Under the pieces are notes generated by a model. That model was not told the origin of the DNA. It saw nothing but the letters and a program-made list of their open reading frames with translations, and searched no databases. 64,000 nt of DNA from Rubellimicrobium sp. CFH 75288 (lineage in GTDB: Bacteria; Pseudomonadota; Alphaproteobacteria; Rhodobacterales; Rhodobacteraceae): NCBI RefSeq assembly GCF_009904055.1, contig NZ_WYDP01000019.1:17872-81871 (forward strand), written 5' to 3'. Both the position numbers and the translations under genes were made by a program. This document shows positions 15,445 through 23,858 of the stretch, piece by piece (the stretch's first letter is position 1; each line of letters starts with the position of its first letter).

Positions 15445-16938
15445 GTGACGGGAGCGGCCATCCGCATCGAGGGGCTGACCAAGGCCTTCGGGCCGAATCG
15501 CGTCCTGCGCGGCATCGACCTCGATCTGCCGGCCGGCGCCGTGACCGTGCTGATGGGCGCGAACGGCGCGGGCAAGTCCACCCTCGTCAAGGTCCTTTGC
15601 GGGGTCCACCGGGCCGATGGCGGACGGGTCCTGCTCGAGGGACGGCCCTTCGCCCCCGCCTCGCCGGCCGAGGCGCTGCGGGCGGGCGTGGTCACCGTCC
15701 ACCAGGCGATCGACGAAGGTGTGGTGCCGGATCTCGACGTCGCCTCGAACCTGCTGCTCGACCGGATTGCGGATGGCAGCGTGGGCGTGGCCTCGGCGCG
15801 GCGGCTCCGGGCGGCGGCGCGGCCCCTGGCCGAGGCGGTGGGGCTTGCGGCCGATCTGGGCGCGCCGGTGCGGGATCTGCCGCTGGCCGACCGGCAGCTC
15901 GTGGCGATCGCGCGGGCGATGGCGCACCGGCCGCGCCTGCTGATCCTAGACGAGCCCACCTCCTCGCTCTCGGAGGCCGAGGCGCGGCGGCTGTTCGGCC
16001 TGATCGACCGGCTGCGGGCCCAGGGCGTGGCCCTTCTCTACATCTCGCACCGGATGGGCGACATCCGGCGGCTGGCCGACCGGGTGGTGGCCATGCGCGA
16101 CGGCGTCATCGCCGGGCTGTTCGAGGAGCGCCCGCTCGACACGGCGGGGGCGCTGCGCGCCATGCTGGGGCGCGACCTGGGCGAGGCGGAGCTCGAGCCC
16201 GCGGCGGGCGGGCGGCCGGTGCTGGAGGCGCGGGGGCTGGTGCTGCGGCCCGGCGCGCGGCCCTTTGACTTGGTCGCGCGCGAGGGCGAGGTGATCGCGG
16301 TCACCGGCCTCGTCGGCGCGGGCAAGGGGACGCTGGCGGGGGTGCTGTTCGGGACCGAGCGGCCGGCGGGTGGCGATCTGCGCCTCGACGGCGCGCCCTT
16401 TGCCCCGGCCTCGCCGGCCGAGGCGGTGGGGCGCGGGGTCTTCCTGGTGCCGCGCGACCGGCGGCGCAACGCGCTGGTCCCCGACTGGGACATCGGGCGC
16501 AACCTGACCCTGCCGTTCCTGCACCGCCACGCGGCCGGGCCCTTTCTGCGGCCGCGCTCGGAGACGGCGCTGGGCCGGCGCATGGTGGAGGAGATGGGCG
16601 TGGTCTGCCAGGGCGTGCGGGACGGGATCGGAACCCTGTCGGGGGGCAACCAGCAGAAGGTGGTGGTGGGCCGCTGGCTGGCCGAACCGTGCCGCCTTCT
16701 CGTGCTCGACGAGCCGTTCCAGGGCGTGGACATCCGGGCGCGGCGCGACATCGGGGCGCGGCTGCGCGAGACGGCCGCGGCGCGCGCCACGCTGGTGCTG
16801 GTCAGCGAGGTGGACGAGGCCGCCGAGATCGCCGACCGCATCCTGGTGATGGCCGGACACACGATCGTGGCCGAGCACGTCAACCGCGCGCTCGACCTCG
16901 GCGCGGTGATGCGCGAGGCGGCGGAGGCCGCGGCATGA
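15445..16938 (+). CDS. Ribose-type ABC transporter ATP-binding protein (two nucleotide domains)
   Basis: This 497-residue RbsA/XylG-like protein carries two ABC domains. Domain 1 has Walker A GANGAGKSTL, Walker B LLILDEPTSSL and a degenerate signature (LPLADRQLVAIARA). Domain 2 has a degenerate Walker A (GLVGAGKGTL), a full signature LSGGNQQKVVVGRW and Walker B LLVLDEPFQGVD. Such asymmetry is normal in this family. The GTG at 15445 follows GGGGAGGAC and starts the conserved region; an ATG at 15394 would add 17 poorly conserved residues. It is the first gene of an operon running through the RuBisCO-like protein. Confidence 0.88.
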   Translation: MTGAAIRIEGLTKAFGPNRVLRGIDLDLPAGAVTVLMGANGAGKSTLVKVLCGVHRADGGRVLLEGRPFAPASPAEALRAGVVTVHQAIDEGVVPDLDVASNLLLDRIADGSVGVASARRLRAAARPLAEAVGLAADLGAPVRDLPLADRQLVAIARAMAHRPRLLILDEPTSSLSEAEARRLFGLIDRLRAQGVALLYISHRMGDIRRLADRVVAMRDGVIAGLFEERPLDTAGALRAMLGRDLGEAELEPAAGGRPVLEARGLVLRPGARPFDLVAREGEVIAVTGLVGAGKGTLAGVLFGTERPAGGDLRLDGAPFAPASPAEAVGRGVFLVPRDRRRNALVPDWDIGRNLTLPFLHRHAAGPFLRPRSETALGRRMVEEMGVVCQGVRDGIGTLSGGNQQKVVVGRWLAEPCRLLVLDEPFQGVDIRARRDIGARLRETAAARATLVLVSEVDEAAEIADRILVMAGHTIVAEHVNRALDLGAVMREAAEAAA

Positions 16939-17927
16939 CGGCGCGCGACTTCGCCATCCGCTACGGGTTCCTTCTGCTGCTCCTCGGCATGGTGGGGCTG
17001 TTCGGCTGGCTCCAGCCCGGCTTTCTCACCGTGCCCTCGGCCGTGTTCATCCTCCAGTCGGTGGCGATCACCGGCATCCTCGCGCTCGGGGTGACCTGCA
17101 CGCTGGTCGTGGGGGGGTTCGATCTCTCGATCGGGGCGGTCGCCACCTCGGCGCTGATGCTCGCAGCCTATGTGATGGTCGTGTGGGAGATGGGGGCGCT
17201 CGCGGCGGTGGGGCTCTGCCTGCTGATGGGGGCCGGGGTGGGGCTCGTCAACGGGCTGCTGATTGTCAAGATGCGGGTGCCCGACCTGCTCGCCACCCTG
17301 GGCATGATGTTCGTGCTGATCGGGCTGCAGCGCATCCCGACCGAGGGCAACTCGATCGCCACGGGCATGGCGCTGCCCGGCGGCGGCGTGGCGCAGGGGA
17401 CGTTCTCGCCCGCCTTTCTGGCGCTCGGGCGGTACCGGCTGTGGGACGTGGTGCCGCTGTCGGTCGTGTTCCTGCTTCTGGTCGCGGTGCTGGTCTGGGT
17501 GTTCCTGGAGCTGACGCGGCACGGACGGCTGATGTACGCGATCGGCTCCAACGCCCAGGCGGCGGCGCTGGCGGGGACGAATGTGGGGGCCTACCGGATC
17601 GGAGCCTATGTGATCTCGGGCACGCTGGCGGCGCTGGGGGGCATCCTGCTGGCGGCGCGGCTGGGGCGGGGGGACGTGGCGTCGGGCAACAACCTCCTGC
17701 TCGACTCGGTGGCGGCGGCTCTGATCGGCTTCGCGGTGCTGGGCGCCTCGCGGCCCAACGCCTTCGGGACGGCGGTGGGCGCGCTCTTTGTCGGCATCCT
17801 CCTGCAGGGGCTGACCATGCTGAACGCGCCCTACTACACGCAGGACTTCGTCAAGGGCGCGGTGCTGGTCGTCGCGCTCGTGTTCACCTTTGCGCTGACC
17901 GGGCGGGGAGCCCGGGCGCGCGCCTGA
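16935..17927 (+). CDS. Ribose-type ABC transporter permease
   Basis: The 330-residue RbsC-like permease has 8-10 predicted helices, the family motif LVVGGFDLSIGAVATSA, and the GSNAQAAALAGTNVGAYRIGAYVISG coupling segment. It overlaps the ATPase gene by 4 bases (ATGA). Only one permease gene is present, so the channel would be a homodimer, as in RbsC systems. The likely cargo is a pentose or substituted ribose, judged from the neighbouring kinase and isomerase. Confidence 0.88.
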   Translation: MTARDFAIRYGFLLLLLGMVGLFGWLQPGFLTVPSAVFILQSVAITGILALGVTCTLVVGGFDLSIGAVATSALMLAAYVMVVWEMGALAAVGLCLLMGAGVGLVNGLLIVKMRVPDLLATLGMMFVLIGLQRIPTEGNSIATGMALPGGGVAQGTFSPAFLALGRYRLWDVVPLSVVFLLLVAVLVWVFLELTRHGRLMYAIGSNAQAAALAGTNVGAYRIGAYVISGTLAALGGILLAARLGRGDVASGNNLLLDSVAAALIGFAVLGASRPNAFGTAVGALFVGILLQGLTMLNAPYYTQDFVKGAVLVVALVFTFALTGRGARARA

Positions 17928-17952
17928 CCGACGATCATCAAGGGAGGATAGG

Positions 17953-19002
17953 ATGATCACCAGACGGACCCTCGGCCGCGTCGCTGCGGCGCTTCTGGCC
18001 TCGGCCGCCCTGCCCGCCCTGGCGCAGGACCGGCCTGCGCCGTTCGACAATCCCGGCGAGGTCGAGATCGCGCTGGTGCGCTATCTCTCGACCGGGGACT
18101 TCTTCCAAGCCTATCTGGCGGGCGTCCAGCGGCAGGCCGATGCTCTGGGCGTGAGCCTGCGGGTCTTCGACAGCCGCCAGGACGCGGCCGTGCAGGCCGA
18201 CATGGTGGACCAGGCGATCGCGCTCGGGGTGGACGGCATCATCATCCAGCACGGCCTGACCGAGTCCATGCGCGAGGCGGCGCAGCGCGCGCTGGACGCG
18301 GGCATCCCGGTCGTGGCCTTCGACGTGGACGTGGAGAACGAGCAGATCCCGCAGATCGAACAGTCCGACCGCGACCTCGCGCGCCTCGTGCTCGAGCAGG
18401 CGGTCGAGGACAACGGCGAGGAATGGGTCGCGGCCTATGTCTATGTTCCGGGCATCGCGCCGCTCGACCGGCGCAACGAGGTCTGGGTCGAGTTCAAGGA
18501 GCGCTATCCGGGCATCCAGGAGGTCGCGCAGTTCGGCACGCTCGACAACCCGATCGCCAATTCGGTGGCCAACCAGGCTCGCGCGGTCCTGTCCGCGAAT
18601 CCCAACGTCCAGGTCGTCTTTGCCCCCTACAACGAGTTCGCGCGCGGCGTGAAGATCGCCGTGGACGAGGCGGGGATGAGCGACCGGGTCTCGATCTACT
18701 CGGCCGACATCTCCACCGCCGACATCGGCGCCATGCGCGAACCCGGCTCGGCCTGGAAGGCCACGGCGGCGACCAACCCGGCCGTTGTGGGCGAAGTGTC
18801 GGTCCGCGCCCTCGCCATGCTGATGGCGGGCGAGGACCCGGGCCGTCAGGTGATCGTGCCGCCGAGCCTGATCACGCAGGCGCAGCTCAACGAGGAGAAC
18901 ATCTCGAGCATGGAGGAGCTGAGCGCGCGCATTCCCGCCTTCGCCCATGCCGACGTGGCCGCGCCCGACTGGATGCCGCTGCCCTCCGCGCCGCAGGACT
19001 GA
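17953..19002 (+). CDS. Ribose-type periplasmic sugar-binding protein
   Basis: A 349-residue protein with a cleavable signal peptide (TRRTLGRVAAALLASAALPALAQD, cleavage probably after ALA). The periplasmic-binding-protein type I fold is shown by MVDQAIALGVDGIIIQHG, GIPVVAFDVDVEN and VVFAPYNEFARGVKIAVDEAG. It would deliver the sugar to the permease upstream. It lies 25 bases after the permease gene with AAGGGAGGATAGG before the ATG. The ligand is not readable; candidates are 5-methylthioribose, 5-deoxyribose, ribose or a branched pentose. Confidence 0.87.
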   Translation: MITRRTLGRVAAALLASAALPALAQDRPAPFDNPGEVEIALVRYLSTGDFFQAYLAGVQRQADALGVSLRVFDSRQDAAVQADMVDQAIALGVDGIIIQHGLTESMREAAQRALDAGIPVVAFDVDVENEQIPQIEQSDRDLARLVLEQAVEDNGEEWVAAYVYVPGIAPLDRRNEVWVEFKERYPGIQEVAQFGTLDNPIANSVANQARAVLSANPNVQVVFAPYNEFARGVKIAVDEAGMSDRVSIYSADISTADIGAMREPGSAWKATAATNPAVVGEVSVRALAMLMAGEDPGRQVIVPPSLITQAQLNEENISSMEELSARIPAFAHADVAAPDWMPLPSAPQD

Positions 19003-19053
19003 TCGTCCCCGGGGGGCGGCGCCGCTGCCCCCCGGCCGTCCCCAGGAGCCGCC

Positions 19054-19986
19054 ATGAGAAACGAACGCACCACCGAGGAGGTCGCGCACGGCATTCGGCG
19101 CCGGGTGTTCGAGCACTCCATGCGCAACAACGGGGGCTATCTGAGCCAGGCCTGCTCGGCCGCCGAGCAGCTGGCCTTTCTCTACAACGAGGCGCTGCAT
19201 CTGGGTCCGTCCACCCGGCCCCTGATCCCGCCGCCCTTTGCCGGCGTGCCCTCGGCCGACAACCCGGACTACCAGACGGGTGCGGGCTACAACGGCCCCT
19301 TTGCGCCCGAATACGACCGCCTGTTCATCGCGCCCGCCCATTATGCGCTGGTCGCCTATGCCTGCCTGATCGAGGTGGGGCGGATGGCACCCGAGGGCCT
19401 CGAGATGTTCAACAAGGACGGCTCCTCGGTCGAGATGATCGGGGCCGAGCACAGCCCCGGCATGGAGGTGCACAACGGCACGCTGGGCATCGGCCTGTCC
19501 ACCGCCGCGGGGCTGGCCTGGGGGCGGGCACGGCGCGGCGAGACGGGGCGCGTCTGCGTCTTCATGTCCGACGGAGAGGTGCAGGAGGGCCAGACCTGGG
19601 AGGCCGTGCAGGCCGCCGCCCACCACCGGATCGACAACCTCTGGGCGCTGATGGACGTCAACCGCCAGCAATGCGACGGGGCGATGGACGACGTGATGGA
19701 GGTGCGCGACATCGCCGAGAAGTTCCGCGCCTTCGGGGCGGTGGTCGCGGAATGCGACGCGCATGACCTCGATGCGCTGCGCGAGGCGGCGGCCACGCCC
19801 CATCCGGGCCGGCCGCTGATCGTGCTCGCCCATTCCTCGCCCACGCAGGGGATGGAGTTCCTGCGCCGCCGCTTCCCGCGCCTCCACTACGTCCGCTTCA
19901 AGTCCGAGGAGGAGCGGCGCGAGATGAACGAGGCGATCGCGGCCGAGCTGGGCATCCCGCCCGTCCCGCTGGAGGAGGCGCACTGA
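19054..19986 (+). CDS. Transketolase, N-terminal (thiamine-diphosphate) subunit
   Basis: This 310-residue protein corresponds to the N-terminal half of transketolase. It contains GAEHSPGMEVHNGTLGIGLSTAAGLA and the thiamine-diphosphate motif SDGEVQEG...MDVNRQQ. A Pro/Gly-rich insertion (PFAGVPSADNPDYQTGAGYNG, split here: PFAGVPSADNPDY then QTGAGYNG) is unusual for ordinary split transketolases of about 280 residues. With the next gene it would form a heterotetramer transferring two-carbon ketol units. Position after a sugar importer and before a RuBisCO-like protein makes a dedicated catabolic role likely. Apulose-4-phosphate transketolase (AptA) is one alternative. Confidence 0.85.
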   Translation: MRNERTTEEVAHGIRRRVFEHSMRNNGGYLSQACSAAEQLAFLYNEALHLGPSTRPLIPPPFAGVPSADNPDYQTGAGYNGPFAPEYDRLFIAPAHYALVAYACLIEVGRMAPEGLEMFNKDGSSVEMIGAEHSPGMEVHNGTLGIGLSTAAGLAWGRARRGETGRVCVFMSDGEVQEGQTWEAVQAAAHHRIDNLWALMDVNRQQCDGAMDDVMEVRDIAEKFRAFGAVVAECDAHDLDALREAAATPHPGRPLIVLAHSSPTQGMEFLRRRFPRLHYVRFKSEEERREMNEAIAAELGIPPVPLEEAH

Positions 19987-19987
19987 C

Positions 19988-20992
19988 ATGGCCGAGATCG
20001 TCAACCGCCCCTATGCGCGCGCCTTCGAGGAGTACGCGCTGCGCCACGACGACGTGCTCTGCCTGTCGGCGGACCTCACCTCCTCGTGCGAGATCGACGG
20101 GTTCCGAGACCGCCACCCCGAGCGGTTCCTGAGTCTCGGAATGGCCGAGCAGAACATGATGAGCTTCGCGGGCGGCCTCGGGATGGCGGGGTTTCGTCCG
20201 TTCCTCCATTCGTTCGGGGTGTTCCTCTACCGGCGGCCCTATGACCAGCTCGTGGCCTCGGTCGCCTATCCGCGCCGGCGGGTGCGGCTGATGGGCTTCC
20301 TGCCGGGGGTGACGACACCGGGGGGGATGACCCATCAGGCGATCGAGGACGTCGCCGTGATGCGCACGCTGCCCAACATGACCGTGCTCGAGGCCGGCGA
20401 CGCCACGGAGGTCGAGAGCCTGGTCGAGGCGGCCGATTCGGTCGACGGGCCGGTCTATTGCCGGGTGCTGCGGGGCGCGGTGCCGCGCCTGTTCGACACG
20501 CCGCTGCGGGTGGGCCTCGTGCGGGAACTCTCGGAGGGGTCGGACGTGCTGGTGGTCACGGCCGGCATCACCACGGAGGAGGCGCTGCGCGCGCGCGCCG
20601 CGCTCGGCCGGGCCGGCGTCTCGGTGCGGCATCTGCACCTGACCACGCACAAGCCCTTCGACGCCGCCCGCATCGTCGAGCACGCCGCCAGCGTGCGCCG
20701 CGGCGTCGTCACGCTCGAGAACCACCTGATCGCGGGCGGGATCGGCAGCCAGGTGGCCGAGGCCCTGGCCGAGGCAGGGCTGGCGCGGCGGCTCAGGCGG
20801 CTGGGGCTGCGCGACACCTACGCCCATGGCGGCTCGCGTCCCTATCTCATGCGCCATTACGGACTCGACGCGCTGGCGCTCGTGCGGGCGGTCGAGGAGC
20901 TGACGGGCGAGCGGACGGGCATCGGCGAGGAGGCGCTCGAGGCGGTTCGGATCGAGGCGGTCCATTCCGCCGTCAAGGCGGAGGCGCTGTGA
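19988..20992 (+). CDS. Transketolase, C-terminal (pyrimidine-binding) subunit
   Basis: The 334-residue partner subunit shows the pyrimidine-domain motifs RFLSLGMAEQNMMSFAGGLGMAGFRPF (the Glu that activates thiamine diphosphate is in GMAEQNM) and a C-terminal transketolase domain with VLVVTAGITTEEAL and VVTLENHLIAGGIGSQVAEAL. It begins one base after the previous stop, and its own stop overlaps the GTG of the next gene. DXP synthase and pyruvate dehydrogenase E1-beta share this fold, but the N-subunit is transketolase-like. The physiological donor and acceptor are unknown. Confidence 0.85.
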   Translation: MAEIVNRPYARAFEEYALRHDDVLCLSADLTSSCEIDGFRDRHPERFLSLGMAEQNMMSFAGGLGMAGFRPFLHSFGVFLYRRPYDQLVASVAYPRRRVRLMGFLPGVTTPGGMTHQAIEDVAVMRTLPNMTVLEAGDATEVESLVEAADSVDGPVYCRVLRGAVPRLFDTPLRVGLVRELSEGSDVLVVTAGITTEEALRARAALGRAGVSVRHLHLTTHKPFDAARIVEHAASVRRGVVTLENHLIAGGIGSQVAEALAEAGLARRLRRLGLRDTYAHGGSRPYLMRHYGLDALALVRAVEELTGERTGIGEEALEAVRIEAVHSAVKAEAL

Positions 20993-22107
20993 GCCGGCTG
21001 CGCGTCACCTACCGTATCCGCGCCGGGGGCGAGGCCGAGGCACGCGCCCGCGCGGAGGGCATCGCCTACGAGCAGACCGTGGAGGTGCCGCCCGACGTGG
21101 TGCCGCCGGGTCGCATCCGCGACGAGATCGTGGGGCGCATCGAGGAAATGGGGCCCGACGGGGAGGGGGCCTGGCGCGCCGTCATCTCCTATCACCCCGA
21201 TTCCTGCGGCGACGACATCGCGCAGCTCCTGAACGTGGTGTTCGGCAATTCCTCCATGCAGCGGGGCATCCGCGTCCTGGCCGTGGAGCCGGGCGAGACG
21301 CTGCGGGCGCGCCATCCGGGCGCGCGCTTCGGCATCGAGGGGGTGCGGCGCCTGACCGGTCGCCTGCGGGGCGGACTGATCGCCCCGGTGCTCAAGCCGC
21401 AGGGCCTGGACCCCGGGGCGCTGGCCGAGATCGCCTGGCGCTGCGCGCTCGGGGGTGCGGACATCGTCAAGGAGGATCACGGCCTGGGCGACCTGCCCAG
21501 CGCCCCTTTCCGCGCGCGGGTGGAGGCGATCTCGGCCGCGCTCGACCGGGCGGAGGCCGAGACGGGCCGGCGGCCGCTCTACTTCGCCACCCTGCCCGGG
21601 CCCTGGGAGCGGATCGAGGACAACATCGCCTTTGCCAAGGCGGCGGGCGCCACCGGGCTTCTGGTCATGCCGGGGCTGATGAGCTTCGCGTTGAGCGCGC
21701 GGATCGCGCGGGACGACCGGCTGGCCCTGCCCGTCATGGCGCATCCGAGCCTCACGGGGGGCTTTGTCACCGATCCCGCGGGAGGAATGGACCACGGCGT
21801 CATCTACGGCACGCTCCAGCGGCTGTCGGGCGCCGACATCTCGGTCTTTCCGAACGTGGGCGGGCGGTTCGGCTTCACCGCGGAGGAATGCCGGAGCATC
21901 GCCGCGGCCTGCCGCGACCCGGAGGGGCCGGGGCAGCCCATCCTGCCCTCGCCCGGCGGGGGGATGAGCGTGGATCGCGCGGGCGAGATGCGCGCGATGT
22001 ACGGCGACGACGTGGTCTATCTGCTCGGCGGCAGCCTGCTGCGCGCCGGCGAGCGGATCGGCGAGGAGATCGCGCGCATGCGCGCGGCGCTGGACGCCGC
22101 CGGCTAG
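20989..22107 (+). CDS. RuBisCO-like protein (form IV), short type
   Basis: This 372-residue protein has the RuBisCO large-subunit fold but not the carboxylase active site. IAPVLKPQGL keeps one lysine (K126) where true RuBisCO has KPK. GGADIVKEDHG keeps the carbamate lysine (K151) and D153, but has His for the metal-binding Glu. The loop-6 lysine is missing, while the phosphate loops PGGGMSV and LLGGSLLRAG remain. Its length and the EGIAYEQTVEVP segment resemble, from memory, the Rhodospirillum rubrum enzyme that isomerises 5-methylthioribulose 1-phosphate to 1-methylthioxylulose 5-phosphate. That fits mtnK and mtnA nearby. A 3-oxo-isoapionate-4-phosphate decarboxylase (OiaX) is an alternative. 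The start is GTG, overlapping the transketolase stop. Confidence 0.82.
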   Translation: MSRLRVTYRIRAGGEAEARARAEGIAYEQTVEVPPDVVPPGRIRDEIVGRIEEMGPDGEGAWRAVISYHPDSCGDDIAQLLNVVFGNSSMQRGIRVLAVEPGETLRARHPGARFGIEGVRRLTGRLRGGLIAPVLKPQGLDPGALAEIAWRCALGGADIVKEDHGLGDLPSAPFRARVEAISAALDRAEAETGRRPLYFATLPGPWERIEDNIAFAKAAGATGLLVMPGLMSFALSARIARDDRLALPVMAHPSLTGGFVTDPAGGMDHGVIYGTLQRLSGADISVFPNVGGRFGFTAEECRSIAAACRDPEGPGQPILPSPGGGMSVDRAGEMRAMYGDDVVYLLGGSLLRAGERIGEEIARMRAALDAAG

Positions 22108-22319
22108 GGCCGTGCGGGCGAGGGATCAGGGGCACCCGCCGGGCGCGGGGGCCTTTGGCATGTGCTTTTTCCCTTTTTGGTCAACACTTTGTGCGATAAA
22201 CATCTTGACAGGCGCGGCCTTCGTGCGGAAGCCTTCCCTGAGGTCACGGCCCCGGCACAAGGGGCGGGCCCCGGCGCCCAGCGGCCGGACAGTCTGGGAT
22301 CTTCAGGGAGGACCACGCC
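22108..22319. other. AT-richer control region before the third importer operon
   Basis: The 212-base gap contains the most AT-rich stretch of the sugar region (22160-22205, with runs of T). GTCAACAC at 22180-22187 is the reverse complement of GTGTTGAC at 15374-15381 in the mtnK/importer control region. A promoter or operator is likely, but no convincing -35/-10 pair was found. The strong AGGGAGGA ribosome-binding site for the next gene is at its right end. Confidence 0.35.
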
Positions 22320-23804
22320 TTGACGCGCTCGATCATCCGGCCGGCGAAGCCCGGCCTCGTTTTGCCCCGCCGCCGCCTGCTGCAGGGCGCGGCGGCCTTC
22401 GGCGCCGCCACGCTGGGGGCGCCCTTCGTCAACCGCCTCCAGGCGCAGGAGGCCCATCCGCTGGCCGGACAGTCGATCCAGATGAGCATCCTCGGGATCG
22501 CGGGCTGGCTGCCCTCCTCGCTGGGGGTGCAGATGTCGCCGCTCTTTGCCGACTATGCCAAGGAGCAGTACGGCTACGACGTGAGCTTCACCTTCGCCGA
22601 GGCGCCCTTCGCCGACCTGTTCCAGAAGGCGGCCACCTCGCTGGCCACGCGCAGCCAGGAATACAACATCATCATCTCGGACAGCCAGTGGCTGGGGGCG
22701 CTCGCGCAGCCGGGCTGGATCGTCCAGCTCAACGACATCATCGCGCAGAACCCCGAACTCGACATCGAGTGGTATTCGGACATCGTGGTGGACACCTACA
22801 TGCGCTACCCCGACGGGTCCGACCAGCTCTGGGGCCTGCCGCAGGAGGGCGACACGATCGCGCTCTTCCTGCGCCAGGACATGTTGGACGATCCCGCCGA
22901 GCAGGAGGCCTTCCAGGCCGCGCACGGGATGCCGCTGCCGCGCACCTTCGAAGATTACGAGAACCTCACCATGGCCGAATTCGAGAAGGTCGCGGCCCAT
23001 TTCAACCGGCCCGACCAGAACCTGTACGGCACGGCCATGCAGTACAGCCGGGTCTACGACTTCGTGTCCTGCTACCTCTACCCGTTCATGTGGTCGCAAG
23101 GCGGCGACATCTGGAACCCGGAGACGGGCGAGGTCGTGGGCATCCTCAACAGCGACATCAACGCCCGCGCCATGGAGCAGATGCGCGACTGGCTGCGCTA
23201 CCAGCCGCCCGGCGCGACCAATTTCGGTATTGCCGAGATCATCGACGTGTTCACGCAGGGCCGCGTCTTCTCGAGCTTCCAGTGGGCGGCGGTGGGCCTG
23301 TCCATGATCACCCCGGAACTCGAGGGCAAGGTGCTGGTCGCGCCGCCGCCCAAGCACGGCGAGGGCGAAGCCGCGCGGCGCGTCTACACGATGGGCGGCC
23401 AGCCCTGGGTGCTCAACGCCTACAACGACGACGCGCACATGCGGGTGGCGATCGACTTCCTCAAGTGGTGGTACAAGCCCGAGACCGCGCTCGAATTCGC
23501 GCGGCGCGGCGGCAACCCGGCCGATGCGGCGACGCTCAACGATCCGGGCTTCGACGCCATCAACCCGTGGAACCGCGCCTACAAGTACATGCTGACCGAG
23601 GGGCGGTCGCGCGACTTCTGGCACCATCCCAAATACGCCGAGATGCTGGCCGTCCAGCAGGAGGGCTTCTCGGCCTTCATGACGGGCCAGAGCGACGACG
23701 CGATGGGCGTTCTCGACTACATCGCCTGCGCCCAGCAGCAGATCCTGGCCGATGTGGGCGACGCCCCCGAGGTGCCGTCCATGTGCTACGGCACGAGCCT
23801 GTGA
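22320..23804 (+). CDS. ABC transporter substrate-binding protein, Tat-type signal (glycerol/polyol type)
   Basis: This 494-residue binding protein starts with a twin-arginine-like leader (LPRRRLLQGAAAFGAATLGAP) and matures near LQAQEAHP. Motifs such as IIISDSQWLGALAQPGWIVQL and QLWGLPQEGDTIALFLRQDML fit large MalE-like proteins that accompany GlpPQST-type importers. The start is TTG at 22320, chosen because AGGGAGGA lies seven bases upstream and the leader follows directly. It is the first gene of a seven-gene rightward operon. Substrates of relatives include glycerol and small polyols; the actual one is unknown. Confidence 0.82.
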   Translation: MTRSIIRPAKPGLVLPRRRLLQGAAAFGAATLGAPFVNRLQAQEAHPLAGQSIQMSILGIAGWLPSSLGVQMSPLFADYAKEQYGYDVSFTFAEAPFADLFQKAATSLATRSQEYNIIISDSQWLGALAQPGWIVQLNDIIAQNPELDIEWYSDIVVDTYMRYPDGSDQLWGLPQEGDTIALFLRQDMLDDPAEQEAFQAAHGMPLPRTFEDYENLTMAEFEKVAAHFNRPDQNLYGTAMQYSRVYDFVSCYLYPFMWSQGGDIWNPETGEVVGILNSDINARAMEQMRDWLRYQPPGATNFGIAEIIDVFTQGRVFSSFQWAAVGLSMITPELEGKVLVAPPPKHGEGEAARRVYTMGGQPWVLNAYNDDAHMRVAIDFLKWWYKPETALEFARRGGNPADAATLNDPGFDAINPWNRAYKYMLTEGRSRDFWHHPKYAEMLAVQQEGFSAFMTGQSDDAMGVLDYIACAQQQILADVGDAPEVPSMCYGTSL

Positions 23805-23858
23805 CGCTTCTGCCCCGCGGGTCCGCCCGCGGGGCTTCCTGTCCAGACGGTGCGATCC

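Noticed and set aside
20989..22107. Genuine RuBisCO for carbon fixation
   Set aside because: Key carboxylase residues are replaced, there is no small subunit, and no phosphoribulokinase is present.
19054..22107. Complete D-apiose/apionate pathway
   Set aside because: The transketolase pair and RuBisCO-like protein would fit, but no apiose isomerase, apulose kinase, apionate lactonase or oia kinase is present; kept only as an alternative for single genes.
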